Source: Spirometra erinaceieuropaei (taxonomy: Eukaryota; Platyhelminthes; Cestoda; Diphyllobothriidea; Diphyllobothriidae). Taken from it: a DNA stretch of 64,000 nt. The notes beneath the pieces were generated by a model, which had not been told where the DNA came from, did not search any database, and saw only the letters and a program-made list of their open reading frames with translations. Position numbers and translations under genes: made by a program. Shown in pieces: positions 27,401-40,200 of this stretch. Position 1 is the stretch's first letter. Each line of letters starts with the position of its first letter. The stretch lies in the NCBI GenBank assembly GCA_902702965.1, contig CACRXP010000224.1, positions 72,811 to 136,810 of the forward strand. The letters are read 5' to 3'.

Positions 27401-30400
27401 CCCTACTGGCCTCCTCAATGTACTCCACTTTTCCTTACAAACGACCTCTTCAACGAACGACTTTCTCCAATCGAGAGGCCTTCTACTTGGCCAATTCCTG
27501 CAGTGTTTGGGAGTAGAAACCATCAAGGCTAAGGTATGTCTATGTTTACAACTCTTTCTGCCGTAAGCTTTCCTATGTAATGGGCATTCATCTGCGCAGA
27601 TTACTTTCCGCAATCTAATTGCGATTTTTAACTCAGGAGCAACAGGAATTCCCGTAAGATGTGGCTAATCTGTTAGCTTCCTGGCGCTCCTACCGGTTGC
27701 CGATTATAGAGCGGTCCTCAACAAAGACTAGAGAAAAATAAGTTGACTCAAGTCCGGCGAAAAAACAGTTGTGGGTAGTAAAACCGTACCACTTTTATTT
27801 TTGACAATAACTGCTGGTCTGGCAAATCGTGTATTTGTATGAATGCCACAATCAACAGCGGTATTACGGCAGGACGAATGTTGCATCATCCAACAAGCCC
27901 TCACTCTTCATCCGCACAATTCTGAAGCCTTAAATCGGTGTGCCAGAGGCATTTACGGAGGGGTCAACTCTCGGATCAACAGAACCATCCCTCCACCAAG
28001 AAATCCCGCATAACCATGAGTTTGCGAGCCTCATTCTAACTGAATTTCCGGTTGACCGGAGGGCTGTGGACCGCATGCTGTGGTTGGCCTTGCCAAGAAG
28101 AGCACTTTCCTGTCCACCAACAGCGATCTTATCCATGGGGCCAATCCTACATTGCTTTTGTTTCGGGTTTTGCATTCATCATATAATTATTTATTTAAAC
28201 AGAATTGTATTGCCGACAAGTACAAGGAGACTGGAATGGCCATCTCTGGCTTATTAGCCGTCGTCAGCCAGTCATACACGACCCCGAAATGTGGAACACG
28301 TGGGGCTCGACCTCGCGACCTGTTAGTTAGAAGTCCAACGCCTCTAACCACTCTATCACGGACTTCTATCTACCAAGTCGCGAGTTCGGGCCTCGGGTGT
28401 TCCGCACTTCGGGGTCGGGTATGACTGGCTGACGACGACTCGTAAGCCAGAAGTGGCCATTCCAGTCTCCCTTGTCTTTGTCGATAATAACATACTGCCT
28501 ATATCATGCGCTGCTGTGCGGCTGATGATTGGGCTCGAGAGAGGGCCCGTAAGGCACAACGGAACGAGTGAGTTCCGTAAGAACGATCGGCGAGCGCCCC
28601 CTACACCACTTATTTATTTATATAATCGGAGAGGAAAGCCGACATAGAAAGCGGGTAGCGGGATACAGAGTTGTTTCGGGCATATTTTGCCTTTGTTCGG
28701 CCAATCTTAATCCTGACCATCATTTGTGACCAGATGCACGGGCAGGCGCTCGTAAATGGCGCAGCTGGCCTATATACGGAAGTCTAGCACCGACAAAGAC
28801 AAGGGAGGCTGAACTTACTATTTCCGGCTTATCAGCCGTCATCAGTCAGCCTTTCCCAACCCGGAGTTTCCGGAACCATTTTTCGGCCCTTCTCCCTCTG
28901 CACAATTACTTGTCTCTATACGACTACCTGCATGGGCTCTAAATTAAGCCCCATAACGAGACGGGCGAGCAGGTTTAGTATCTTGATCGGTGAGGGCACT
29001 TTCACCAGAAATATTTACATTTATATGTGTGCGTGGTAAGGCTGGCTGACGACGGCTGACAAGCCACAAATGGTCATTCCAATCTATCTTGGTCCCTCAG
29101 TAGAAAACGACAACGGCTGACGCAAGTAAGTAGAAGAGGAAGACGACAAGGCCATCTCTGATAGCAGTTGTTTATTCATCCCACGTTCGGGACCCTCACG
29201 CTAGCCCATTGTCTAGGCACAGATGAGATGTACTTTTTATTGTATATCTAACCTACCCCCACCAAGACTAACCCCCGGCTGAACCATTGATTTGTTCGCA
29301 CAGCGCCTGCTAAGGGTCACCAGATCGATTTGGTTATTGATAAGGTCATCGGGCAAGTGACACAACTTCTACAGTAAACGTGAAATCAGCTCATCTGACT
29401 GGCCTCAGATCCTCGAGGTTTTGCTGAGAAAGACAAGTGAGTGGCCATCAAGGAAAGTTTGTTTCCGTCCTACAGCCCTGTCGTGTTTGTGCAATCTCAT
29501 GTGGAACTGTTTATCACTTTCACCAACACAATCGGCTCCGTCACGGTTTCATTTTATCCGGTAAATTACACTCGCTTTTGAGTTGGTGGATTTTGAGTCC
29601 TAAGTAGGCATGGACTGCCACTGGCTCGTCACCTTCGGTCCGTGCTCGAATCCACTCTTAATTCCGCGCTTCAGTCTTTCAAATCTTTCGGACGTCTCAG
29701 CAGCACAGGACACGGCACGCCAGCGACAGTTCAACCGTCGTTGCCGACGGTGTCCACCCTCTGCTCCACAACAGGGTGGGAGCGGGGACAGTTACTCTCG
29801 CGTGAATTAGTTTGCAATGATTATAGTATTGCGCAACATCTACCGCATTTTCCCCTCCTCCTCCCCCACCTAGATCCGGTGTCAAGACAGAGTCAAGAAG
29901 ACCGGAGGCGGAGGAGGCCTCAGGTGGTTGACACGATGAAAATCCGCACCTAGGCATATCACCACACCCTCTGGTTCACAACGTAACCTGACCAGTGTTT
30001 TATACAACAGAAAAAATGGGGGCAGCTAGGATCCTAATTAGTGCGAGTGATTCGCATGTGACCCACCACGCCGACGTTCAGGTGTGGTCGCAACGAAGAC
30101 AGGCTCGAATCTAGTCCGCATTGCTGGTGGTGGTCGCAGTGATAACTGGCACAGTTGCATTTGCCTCTGTTTAGCGTTAATGTAGAGGATTCTAGTCCGC
30201 TCAGGGGCCTCCGTGCTGGGTATCCTGTTCGGCTACCTCAGCTTCAGTATTCTCCATAAACAGTTGAGGTGGAAGTGACTTAATTTCCTGGCCTGATTTC
30301 CGTAGATTATCAATGCCTCCGCCGGCATAATATCGTTGTCTGGACTACCGCCCTGTGCATTTTGAGCTTCGTGGTCAGTCGAAGTGCGTGGCGGTTCCAG

Positions 30401-33400
30401 GCGGAGGCCTACAGCCCACCGAAGGCCTTGCTGATTTTGCAGATCCGGTGGGTCACTTCGTCGTCGATTTTCATGGTACATGAGAGTATACTACCTGAGT
30501 CGGTCAACTGTCCATGATTTTGATTTGAGTGACGCTCGATGCATGACCACTGGTTTTTCGGTGTTCACAGTTAGTTCGAAGTTTGCGCAGCCAGGGGCGA
30601 AGAGATTCATTCTCATTCGCAAACCTGCTCCTGTTGCGGCGTTGAGCTTCCAGTCGTCCGCAATGGGCAGACATGTTGGAGCATGTATGCGTCGGCTGTT
30701 GAGACGACGGCCATCAGTCCTGTTCACGCTGCGGATCTCAGGGCACCAATCATCAGGACGTCCATCATCATAGTTGAGAACATCGGACTAAAGATGGCGG
30801 GTGCGAGTACGCACCCCTGTCTCACTCCATGGCTAATTATGAATGCTTCTATGACTGCCCCGTTGTCGTGAAGCTGGCACACCATTCGCGTGAATCACTC
30901 AGTGCAGCCGAATTTTTGCATGATTTTCTAAAGTTCATCGCAGTTCACCGTGTCGAAGACCTTCATCAAGTCCACAAAGGTTGTGCTGAAGTGTGTTCGC
31001 ATCTTTTGACACTTCTTGTGCTGTGTAGCGGGTGGTACTGTGGCTCCCTCAAAATTAGCACAAGATTTCCAGGAGAATTCCTTTTTCCCGGTGGGCGTTG
31101 ATGCTTTTGAGGACGAAGGGGACACACGCGTCCAAAATTAGCACAATGAACTTTCGTTTCCCGGCCGTAGAAACGATCGGTGAGGGCCCCCCTACCATTA
31201 TATATAGTGTTTGTTTTACGCTGCTGCGCTGAAGCGACTGCCACCACACAGGACAACATCCCAGCATCATTGTGATGACAGAAGCGCACGAGCAAGGATG
31301 CAGACTTATCGGTAAAGTTCATGGTACTGCAGACCGCGCAATCCCCGAGGACTGAACAAATGTCAGTACACAACCTCTAGTCCGACGTGTTGCCCAGACC
31401 CAAACAAAAGTTCTACAACTTGGGTCCGGTTCTAACGCACTGACGCTGTCCGGGTCACCTTTATTACCCTTTTCGAATCGTCCCTACACCAAACCGGCGT
31501 CACAGACGAAGCCGAGAACTTCCTTGGACATCAGTTCTCCTCGCTGCTCATGTCGCACCAAAAAACTCATTCGCCGCTGAGAGGAATAAAAGGCTCTAAG
31601 GGACTTAAAAGCCGACACCAAAATAGTTATTCGGCCTGCTGACAAGGACCGGTCAGCCGCTGTCTTCGACAGAGTAGACTACCGAAACGTGGTCTTCCTG
31701 CTACTCACTGATCGAGAGACCTGCTAAGTCAGCGACACTTCCAGTCAGAAGTTATTACTGGCAAAGGTGAACAGGACTATGGCTCGACTAAAGCCGGCTA
31801 CGGTCATCATCGTCAAAGACTGGCGTCAGACAAAGACCACAGAGGCAGCTATGGCACGATTCTATGGGCTCCCAAAAGTACATAAGCCTGATGTTCCCCC
31901 CCCCGACCAAGTGCTTAAGTCCGGAGTACACAAATATGCGAGCTTCCAAGCTGGTTATTCCAAAAACTGAGATCCTTTTTGTGGAGTTAAAAATAACAGT
32001 GTACTCAGTAGAGCAATTTCTCATCAGGATAAAGAAGGTCACAATCAAACCAAATTAGATGTTGTCATTTAATGTTACCCCGCTCTTTACATCCACACCA
32101 CAGACCCTTGTTGTTAAAGCGCACTGTGGGCAGCCACGACAGCTTACGATAAAGGCGATGGCCAACACACGGCTCATGATTTCATAGAACTCATGGGTGG
32201 TGGCATCAGGGCATTCTTTGCATTTGAGAGGATCACATATGAGCAAATCAAGGACACCCCGATGGGTTGACCAATCTTCCGGACTCATTTCCGAGGCAGT
32301 TCTGTAAAAACTCAAGAGGTGACCGCTCGAGGAGTACAAACCCACGTTTGGGTACGCCACGTTGACGATACCTTCGTAATCATCGACCGGGATAAAATTA
32401 ACTACTACGGAGAACAACTGAACTCGATCATTCCCGACCTACAGAAGAAGAAGAAGAAGCTGGGAGCAAACTCCGGTAACAATCGGGAGCTGACACCCAA
32501 AAAAATCCGCCTAACCAAACCAGCCTGTCTTACGGGACAGGTGGTAATAGGGGTTTTATGTGTGGTGGCTGGTCGGGATGTACGATACTAGCCGACAGAA
32601 AGCCTATTTGAACAGGTGAATGATCGAAGTTGGCCCGCTCTCCGTTCCGTTATAAAAAAATGGGTCGCCAAAGGAAGTATAGTGGTAACAGACGGGTGGA
32701 AGGCGTATAATCGTTTTCCCTCAGAAGGTTATCTACATTTCTCTGTTAACCACTCAAAGAACTTCAAGGACCCTGCCACCGCACGGCACACCAATGCCAT
32801 TGAGGCATACTGGAGTAGGCTGAAAATGAAACTCCACGAAGGAGGCCCTGTATGTGGTCAAGCTGTGTGGGCTCACATAGACGAAGTACAGTATCGTCTT
32901 TGCTTTGGCCTCAATGCCATGTCTTTGACAGATGCCTGGGAACTCTTCCTGTCCCATGTTGTGCAGACTTATTCTATTTAAAAGTGATTTTGTTTTGTAA
33001 TAAACTGCCATAATGCAAATGTATGTCGTTTATTCAGGTGTACGTGTGTAACGATGTGGAAGGTTGGGTAACAGTGATCATCGTCCATTTAACCTCCTGC
33101 GATGTTCGTTTGGCCAGCCCATGTTAGGCCGTCGCGGAAAGTCTAAGTAATGCTTGATAGTAGGCCTGCAACCGCTGATATAGCCTGAAGGCGTTTGAGT
33201 CCACTGTTAAAGGTATTATTTCTAGGTAACTGCTTTATTTGGGTGTCATCTCCCGATTGTTACCCAAACTCCCTTTCTTTTATGTTCTTGTCTGCCGCCA
33301 GTCGAACGGTAAACTGGCGAAGTCATTCTATAGAAAACCGACGAAAGCGCTGCAAATGCCCAATTACGACAGTAACCACCCACTGCGACACAACTAAAAC

Positions 33401-36400
33401 TATGTACGCACGCTATACCGGCGGGTTGAAAATCATTGCAGCACGCCAACCGCCAAACTAGACGAAATTTGGCTCCTCTAAGAACTCTTCGAGAGCAACA
33501 GCTAACCGCGAGCATGTGCAGAAAGGAGCCGAATGCAACAAATGAAGCGGGATGAAGAGAGTATAGTTAGCCGAAATCGTGGCGGAGCATTCCATACATG
33601 AAGGGAGTCTCCAATGCCGTGGCTAGATCCCTCACGGCACTCGGAATATGAGTTGCTAACAGATCTGACTCAACAATCCGCCAACAAGTGCTGCGGCCAA
33701 AAGACCCTATTCCTAAACAGGACGTGTTGGCCGTTGTCTACTGACTTCAGTGCAGCTGTGGGATGTGTAACTACGTTGGGAAAACCGGCCGACGGCTGCA
33801 AACTCGAATGCACGAGCATCAGTTGGCCGTGTGAAGGTTGGATCTAAAGTCGGAGGTGGCATCCCATGCCGCGAAAATAGGGCACATCTTCAACTTTGAC
33901 GCTTTTGAGATCGTGGGCCGAGGCGATACTCACACAGCAAGTTAGGCACAAGAGGCCGGGATGTCCACCGACTGCTTTGCCAATGGCCACCTTAACTTGG
34001 CCTTTCCCTACCTTTCCTAAAGGACTTGCACCCGATCCGCGCACCAATTGTATGACCGATTCGGATGGCGCACTGTTGCCTAGGAGAGAGAAGAGATAGT
34101 GGAGTCGACCCCGTAAACTAGATCACACGTTTTTTAACTATCAGGACTCGCTAACAGTCGTGTAATGGAAGACTGCCAATTACCGAGATTACCCTGTCCT
34201 CACAGGACGGAGATTTAGGTTTCTTTTGCACCTTCTCTATGTGGTCCTTATGACACTCCAACTCATAAGGGTTCCGAGTCGCCCCTCTGTTGTTTCCGTT
34301 AAAACTCGTTGCAACACACGAAGGCGGGCTGTTTAGTTTTGTCAGCCACTATGTCCGATCGCGCCTTCGTTCTTGCCACCGTGTCCAGGTAGGTGAGGAA
34401 GGAGAGAGTACGCCAGATGCGGTGAAAATCACCGTCCCTGCGCCCGTCGTACTGTAGGATACACGGTGGACGTCGTCGTTCGTGAAGTTCTTTCAAGTCC
34501 TTTGGGAAGGGGAAACTTTGAGACGGGTTTTTTAGCTCGTCAACGGAAGGTTGCAAACGTACAAAACTGTTGTCTTTCAACTCTGTCGAAAGAAAGACTC
34601 TCAACGTCACAGTGAACACTCCTCCAGTATGCATGCATTACATCCTGTCGCCTGACCGGAATTGGTTTAGTCGCTGAGCATTCTGTATAGGTTAGTAAAT
34701 ATTTATGCCCTAATTAGTCCCTACCGGGTTATGCAGCCCAACCTGACGGAAACAATACTGTTGGGGTTGGGGTTAGGGCTTAGTATTAAAGTTAGGGTCA
34801 AGGGTTAGGGCAACCATTTCTCAACCACTCAATGTGCAACAGCGCATTTTCAATAGCTTTTTTTGCGTACAACTACTTGACCTCGTCGCCTGTGCGTTCA
34901 CCCGCCCCACCTGTAAAAACCTCTATTACTACCGGTCCCGTATTACAGGGAGCTGGAGTTTGTTTACTTCAGGTGGGGCTGCCAAACCACATATGACCCC
35001 TTGTGGTTAGCAGTGCAATTTATGTCGATAGCCTTTTATTATATCCTCTCAGCAGGAATGCCCGCCAAAGGGTGACAAGTTGTTTTTCGATCTCATGTTG
35101 CTGTGTGATATAACTATTTGTAATCTGGCCTCTCTGTATATAACTCAACGTTCATCTTGTGGCATCGGCCCGAGTCTAGAGCTAACAGGCAAATCATAAA
35201 GTTAATCTTCCGTTCAGCCAGTAGAATTGGTCGGCAGACTCCGCCTTTCCGACCACAGCTGACGGCGCATGATTTCAGGACTAAGTCCAGGGTATTTAGC
35301 CCTAGTTACCGAGGGACCCGGATCCGAGCCCCTAACCCGCCTTACCTAGGTTTACGATGAGGTTGGTTGAAACCTCAAACCTAGCTAAACCTAGTCCTCA
35401 CTCTAACCTTTAATTCTTAACCCAACCTGTAATCCATAATCGAATGACTAGCCCTACTGGTAGCACTTGAGGTAGGCGTGACCGGGAATGAACGAAAGGG
35501 AAGGAGTTAGGCTAAGCCTACCCAAACGACATACGTAGGTATTATATATGTGGAAGTAGAGACTAGGTGGAGCCACGTACCCGGTCGTCACCAACTCATT
35601 TGCCTCTTTTATGTATAAAGGGGCATTTTGGTGGCCTTAGGTCATCTTTATCCGTCAACACTTCTCTGCCTAAGTGCCTTGTCAACTTTTTATTTGTACT
35701 TCGTGTCAGCATCGTATTTCTAACGGAAAATAATACCCTTTACTCGACGGATCCTCGCTATTACTTCCTTTTCCCTCCTTAGCTGCCCTTGAAGTTACGA
35801 TCTCTGAAAGCGTCTAAACACTGCTGTATTAAAGACCAAGATGAAACCGGATACTGTGGCCAACTCTGGCTCAAGGCAGACTCGTGTGCCTTTTGGGAGT
35901 GGTGGTTGCAGACTGCCAATTCGACCCAATCTCCTGGACGGCAAACGCTCACTGCGCAGCTCTGCATTGAGTTTGCCACTAATGTGGATTCGGTCTCCAT
36001 CCAGGACGTCTCAGTAGTGGGTCGCCGAGTGCGCTTGGGCATCCATCTTCATCTCCTACCGGCCTTTTTCGCGCCAATCCGGATGACTCACCATAGCCTC
36101 GTCTGCGGCACCAGTGGTGTGTTTGACGAAGCGGCTGAATCGCCCGCAAACCTCTCCAAGGACTCTTGCTTCTTCCGCTTCCAACTTGAGGTCGTCGATT
36201 CGCATCAGGGGAAGGTGCCTTCTGTTCCTGCCTTTTTATATAAATCCAGTTTCCTTCCTTTTCGGTTTATGGTCATCTTTTTTTCCGGCACTTGGTGTCT
36301 TGCAGGTTCGTGCCACGACTTAGACAGTGGATTAACTCTACGTCAACCGCTGTACCAGACCTCAGCTCCAGCCAGACCGTGGCCTTTGCGATACCTCTTC

Positions 36401-37247
36401 ACTAAAATCCCGACTCTTTCTAGATGTGTTTGCTATGCTTGCTGACATTAGTGTGTGTAAAGAAGAAGAAGAGGGTTCGAGCACCGGAACGTTTTGAGCT
36501 TTTAGACTCGTGCAGGAGTCCATCGTCAGAGATAGTAACAGCAACAGAACAAGCGGCAGTTATAAGGTATGTAGGCCAATCATCGACCGACGACACAAGA
36601 CTGGAAGTGACTGCGCAGGGCTCCATACGCCGGTGCCAGATCGATAAATCGATTGACTGAGTTCCCATCCGAGGCCCAGGCTTCAATCAATTCTCGGCCT
36701 GTTTCGTTTCCGTCATGAACGACTATTTTGGTGGCTGCGAAGTTAAACTCATGACCCATTGCGTAGGTGTGGGTGACCACTTGTGATAGTGCGTCGTCTC
36801 GTCGCACAGCCAGTTTATGTTCGTGTGTGTGCGATCCGAGCATGCGTCCAGTCTGGCCTGTGTAGTCACAAGGACAGCTTTGACAGGGGATGCGATACAC
36901 CACTCTAGATTGCTCTTCAGGCTTTAACTGGTCTTTAATGTTCATGACCCTCTTGCGCATGGTGGCTTTGGGGCGGTGTGCAATTTCAACACCTAGTTCC
37001 GCAGCAATGCGTTCAGTCGTTTTCTGAAACCGTTGTTCTGTCTTGCCGCCTGTCTCGTGTTATAGGCACGCCTGATACACGGACTCCGACCTGCTTGCTG
37101 GCGGGGGATTGGCTTTGGTCTCTCCGTGGCCGACCGCTGGGGCGCTCGTGTAACCGCTGCCCCCTGCCCGGCCGCCGTTGTCACTGCTAGGTCCGTGTGC
37201 CCGTGGGCCCTTCCCCCATAATCTGACGAGCTGATCAGCTGCTGTTG

Positions 37248-37288
<41 letters not shown>

Positions 37289-40200
37289 AGAGAGAGAAAA
37301 AAACACGAGGTGCGGAAAAATCCGCCTTAGAGTACTTACGCGCGTTTCAGCACAAACAAATCTGCAGTCTCATTAAGGCAAATAAACACCGATTTGGGTA
37401 AAATTGATTTAAAAGAAATTGTAAGTCTCCTAACTAAGGCCTCGTCGGTCACAGCGAACGAGAGCTATTCGTATGCATACTTTGGAATTGCCTTTCTTCG
37501 CCTAAATTTGCACAAGTCAAAAAACGGAAACGTCATCTACAAGATTAGGCGAAAGCCTGTCATCTCTGTGAAATTTCTCGCATTAGACACATCATTGTTT
37601 TCTCTGCTAGGTTTGTATTGGCAAGTTCAACGACAAAGGCCTGGTTTTCATCTCGTTTGATAAAATTCCCATCAGTTGCATGTTGCCCGCTGAACCCGTC
37701 TTTGTTTTAGACCTGTGCTCTTAGACACATTCAGTCCTTTCTGTGGACTTATTTATTAGCCTGATGCGTGCTCCCTAGGCGTTCCCCTTCCCTCCTCATT
37801 CATGCATAGATTTTTTCACTAACTGTTATTCGTCGGACTATATCTTCCCTCCTGCCCATAAACTCAAAACAGTTTCCTTACAAAAATTTGCACTCAAAGA
37901 CGCGCATGTTCGATGTCTACATGTAGGCTCTCCCACCGCCCACTGTCTGCTGTCGCTTCTACCGCATCGAAGTAGATTTGGAGTTGATGTGGTGCGGCGT
38001 CTCGCTGCTTAACAAGAGCCCACTGACGATCGCCACGCCCTGGGAACCCTTCATGTCCTCCGTTTCCGCCGCCAGTACTCTCTCCAGCGGAGACATTGAG
38101 AGCCTAGTTGCCGGCCTCCAACTCTCTGGCTCGCCTGAGTGTCTGCCTACCTCCGCAGGCATGTTGATCCTGTTGAAAAGACTGCAAGATCCCCTGCTTG
38201 CAACTGTTCAGCCCGTTGTCGTCCCTTGTCGTCCGACGGACGAGTTCTGCCTTCCCATACCTCTGCCGCATTCTCTCGGCAGACTACTGGAGAACTTCAT
38301 TGAGGTAGACTGTCTCACCCTCGTCAAGTGCTCCAAAAAAAACAAACACGCATATTCCGCCTATATGGAGTTTGTCTGTTGAGGGGGAGTACAGTCACGG
38401 TCGGCTCAAAAACCATACATAGACAAATATCACTTCAGTCCCCCGAAACAGCTAATCCAGAGTTTAAGTTCTAGCTCCTTGAATATTGGTAGCCGGCTTT
38501 TACTCGTTGACGTCTCTGCCTCTCTCAATAAGTAGACATGCGGCCGGATTTGTAGTTTTTAACTAACAAAGGTTAGTTCATGTACATTTGTATGCCAGTT
38601 TTAGATTGACAATCTCTTCGGTTGCCTATGCATATCGCAATCAGCAAAATTCGTTGCTAGAGTGTTGTTTGCTCTTTAAGTTTTGTTTAAGTGCTTCTCT
38701 GTACTTAATCATATCTCCTTTAAATGGTTACACTATCTTAATTTACTCCTTGTGGTAAATTACTCTGTCTTCCTGTGACTTAATATTTTAAGGCGCATAA
38801 TATTCGGACCTTCAAAAATTTTGATAGGTCATGTTTGTTTTGAGGCAAGAATTGTGCTTTCACCAAAGGGCTTCCCATGTATTGCGCCAAATCCAAGTCT
38901 ATATTGTCGTTTAGACGCGTTCGGAGATGCCGCTAACATTTTTTAAAATCCTCGAATGCATTTCGACTAGGTTGCAAATTTTTGAGAAGTTATTGATAGT
39001 TAGAAGAAGAAAATTGGCTCTTCCGGAGAGCCAATTTTCTTCTTCCAATAATCTTCCCGTATCTCTAAACTTTTCCAATCTGAAGTTATTGAGAGGCCTG
39101 CAGATATAAGACTACGGTCATACTCATTTCCGCGTCTCAAGACTTTTGATAATAACAATTTTTAAAGCTGCATATTCCGTCTTTCGGCTGCCAACTTTCA
39201 CGAAGATATGTCAAGTTTCATGCAAGCCTAGCATAAAAAGCACTCTGTACGCATTGCGATTAGACGCTATGTTTGCGCTTATGCGACGTGCCGAAATCAA
39301 TAAGGAAAATATCGATATTATCCTAGTGGCTGTTTTTGTCTGTTGTAACTAGCACAGGTAACCGGAAGTAGTCTCAACCGAACGTCAGCGCGCCATCGTG
39401 TATGAAGTAAGCTCAGATTGTGTTACGCGTCAGTCCGGTTTGCATGCTCACATGGGTAATCTTTTCCATTTCAAATCCCATCTAGTAATGTCAGCCTACT
39501 TGACATGAGCTCCAGTCCCCAGTATTCGTACAGAGGGTGACCTCGATACGAGTGTTGCATCATTTATGACCAGATGCGAATGTATGTGCAACAACCTCAT
39601 CGGATACTCTAGTTTTTCATAAAAGGCACGTTTTTTTCCGTACATTATTTACCTGCAATGGAAATTTATTTATCGGTTTAAACGGTGTCGCTGCAAAAGT
39701 CCTTTTGGCCTTTTCCGACTGTTTTCAAGCGTTTAAGCAGCTTTACGCCTCCTTCACACTAAAGCCCTTTGTGCTGCCCATGCGAGTCGCGGTCTTTCTT
39801 GTTTTGCACGCTACCAGGTTCACTGGACATCACACGTGACCTTCAGTGTCACCGGCCCCGGCGACTCCCCCGGTGGCGCCAAACTATACCGTTTTCCAAA
39901 CTATCGATTTGGACGCATCGTGCCCCTTTCAACAGCACAGGAACCCACCGCCAAGTCCCCGGAAAGCCAACTGGTATCACCTACCTCACGGTGGTACTTC
40001 CCCTTCCTCAGGACTCCTTCGTTTGTCGCGAGGCTGGTCTGGGGCGAAAGTATCTGGCTAGGTAAGTCTTGAACTCCACTGTCATGGGGAGTTGTTTGGG
40101 CGCACTCCACTTGGATAACGATAGGCTGTAGGACCCTCAACTAACTTGAGCTAGCTCAAGGACCGCGTCATATGTTTAATGGTGGTAGAGGGTTTTACGG

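Larger units (their letters stand above)
31440..34110 (+). mobile_element. Penelope-like element, near full length but decayed and interrupted
   Basis: The order is Penelope-like. An ADKDRSAAVFDRVDYRNVVF segment (about 31640-31700) and MARFYGLPKVHKPDVPPP (31854) come first. GDGQHTAHDFIELMGGGIRA, FERITYEQIKDTPMG (about 32225-32270) and VRHVDDTFVIIDRDKINYY (32350-32405) follow, the last keeping the catalytic VDD. After a 790-base insertion, NGKLAKSFYRKPTKALQMPN and YVRTLYRRVENHCSTP continue the RT tail to about 33470. The GIY-YIG region (about 33690-34050) is broken by frameshifts, with GHIFNFDAFEIVGRG still readable. Many stops; not active. Confidence 0.85.

Noticed and set aside
36250..36411. 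Possible extra TRAPPC9 exon reading WINSTSTAVPDLSSS
   Set aside because: It resembles the human N-S-T-E-H-E-L-T-V segment, but that segment is better matched at 37927. The implied 35-base intron and exit phase cannot be joined cleanly to 37611.
37247..37285. Possible promoter or origin from the AT run
   Set aside because: It is a plain dinucleotide microsatellite within an intron.
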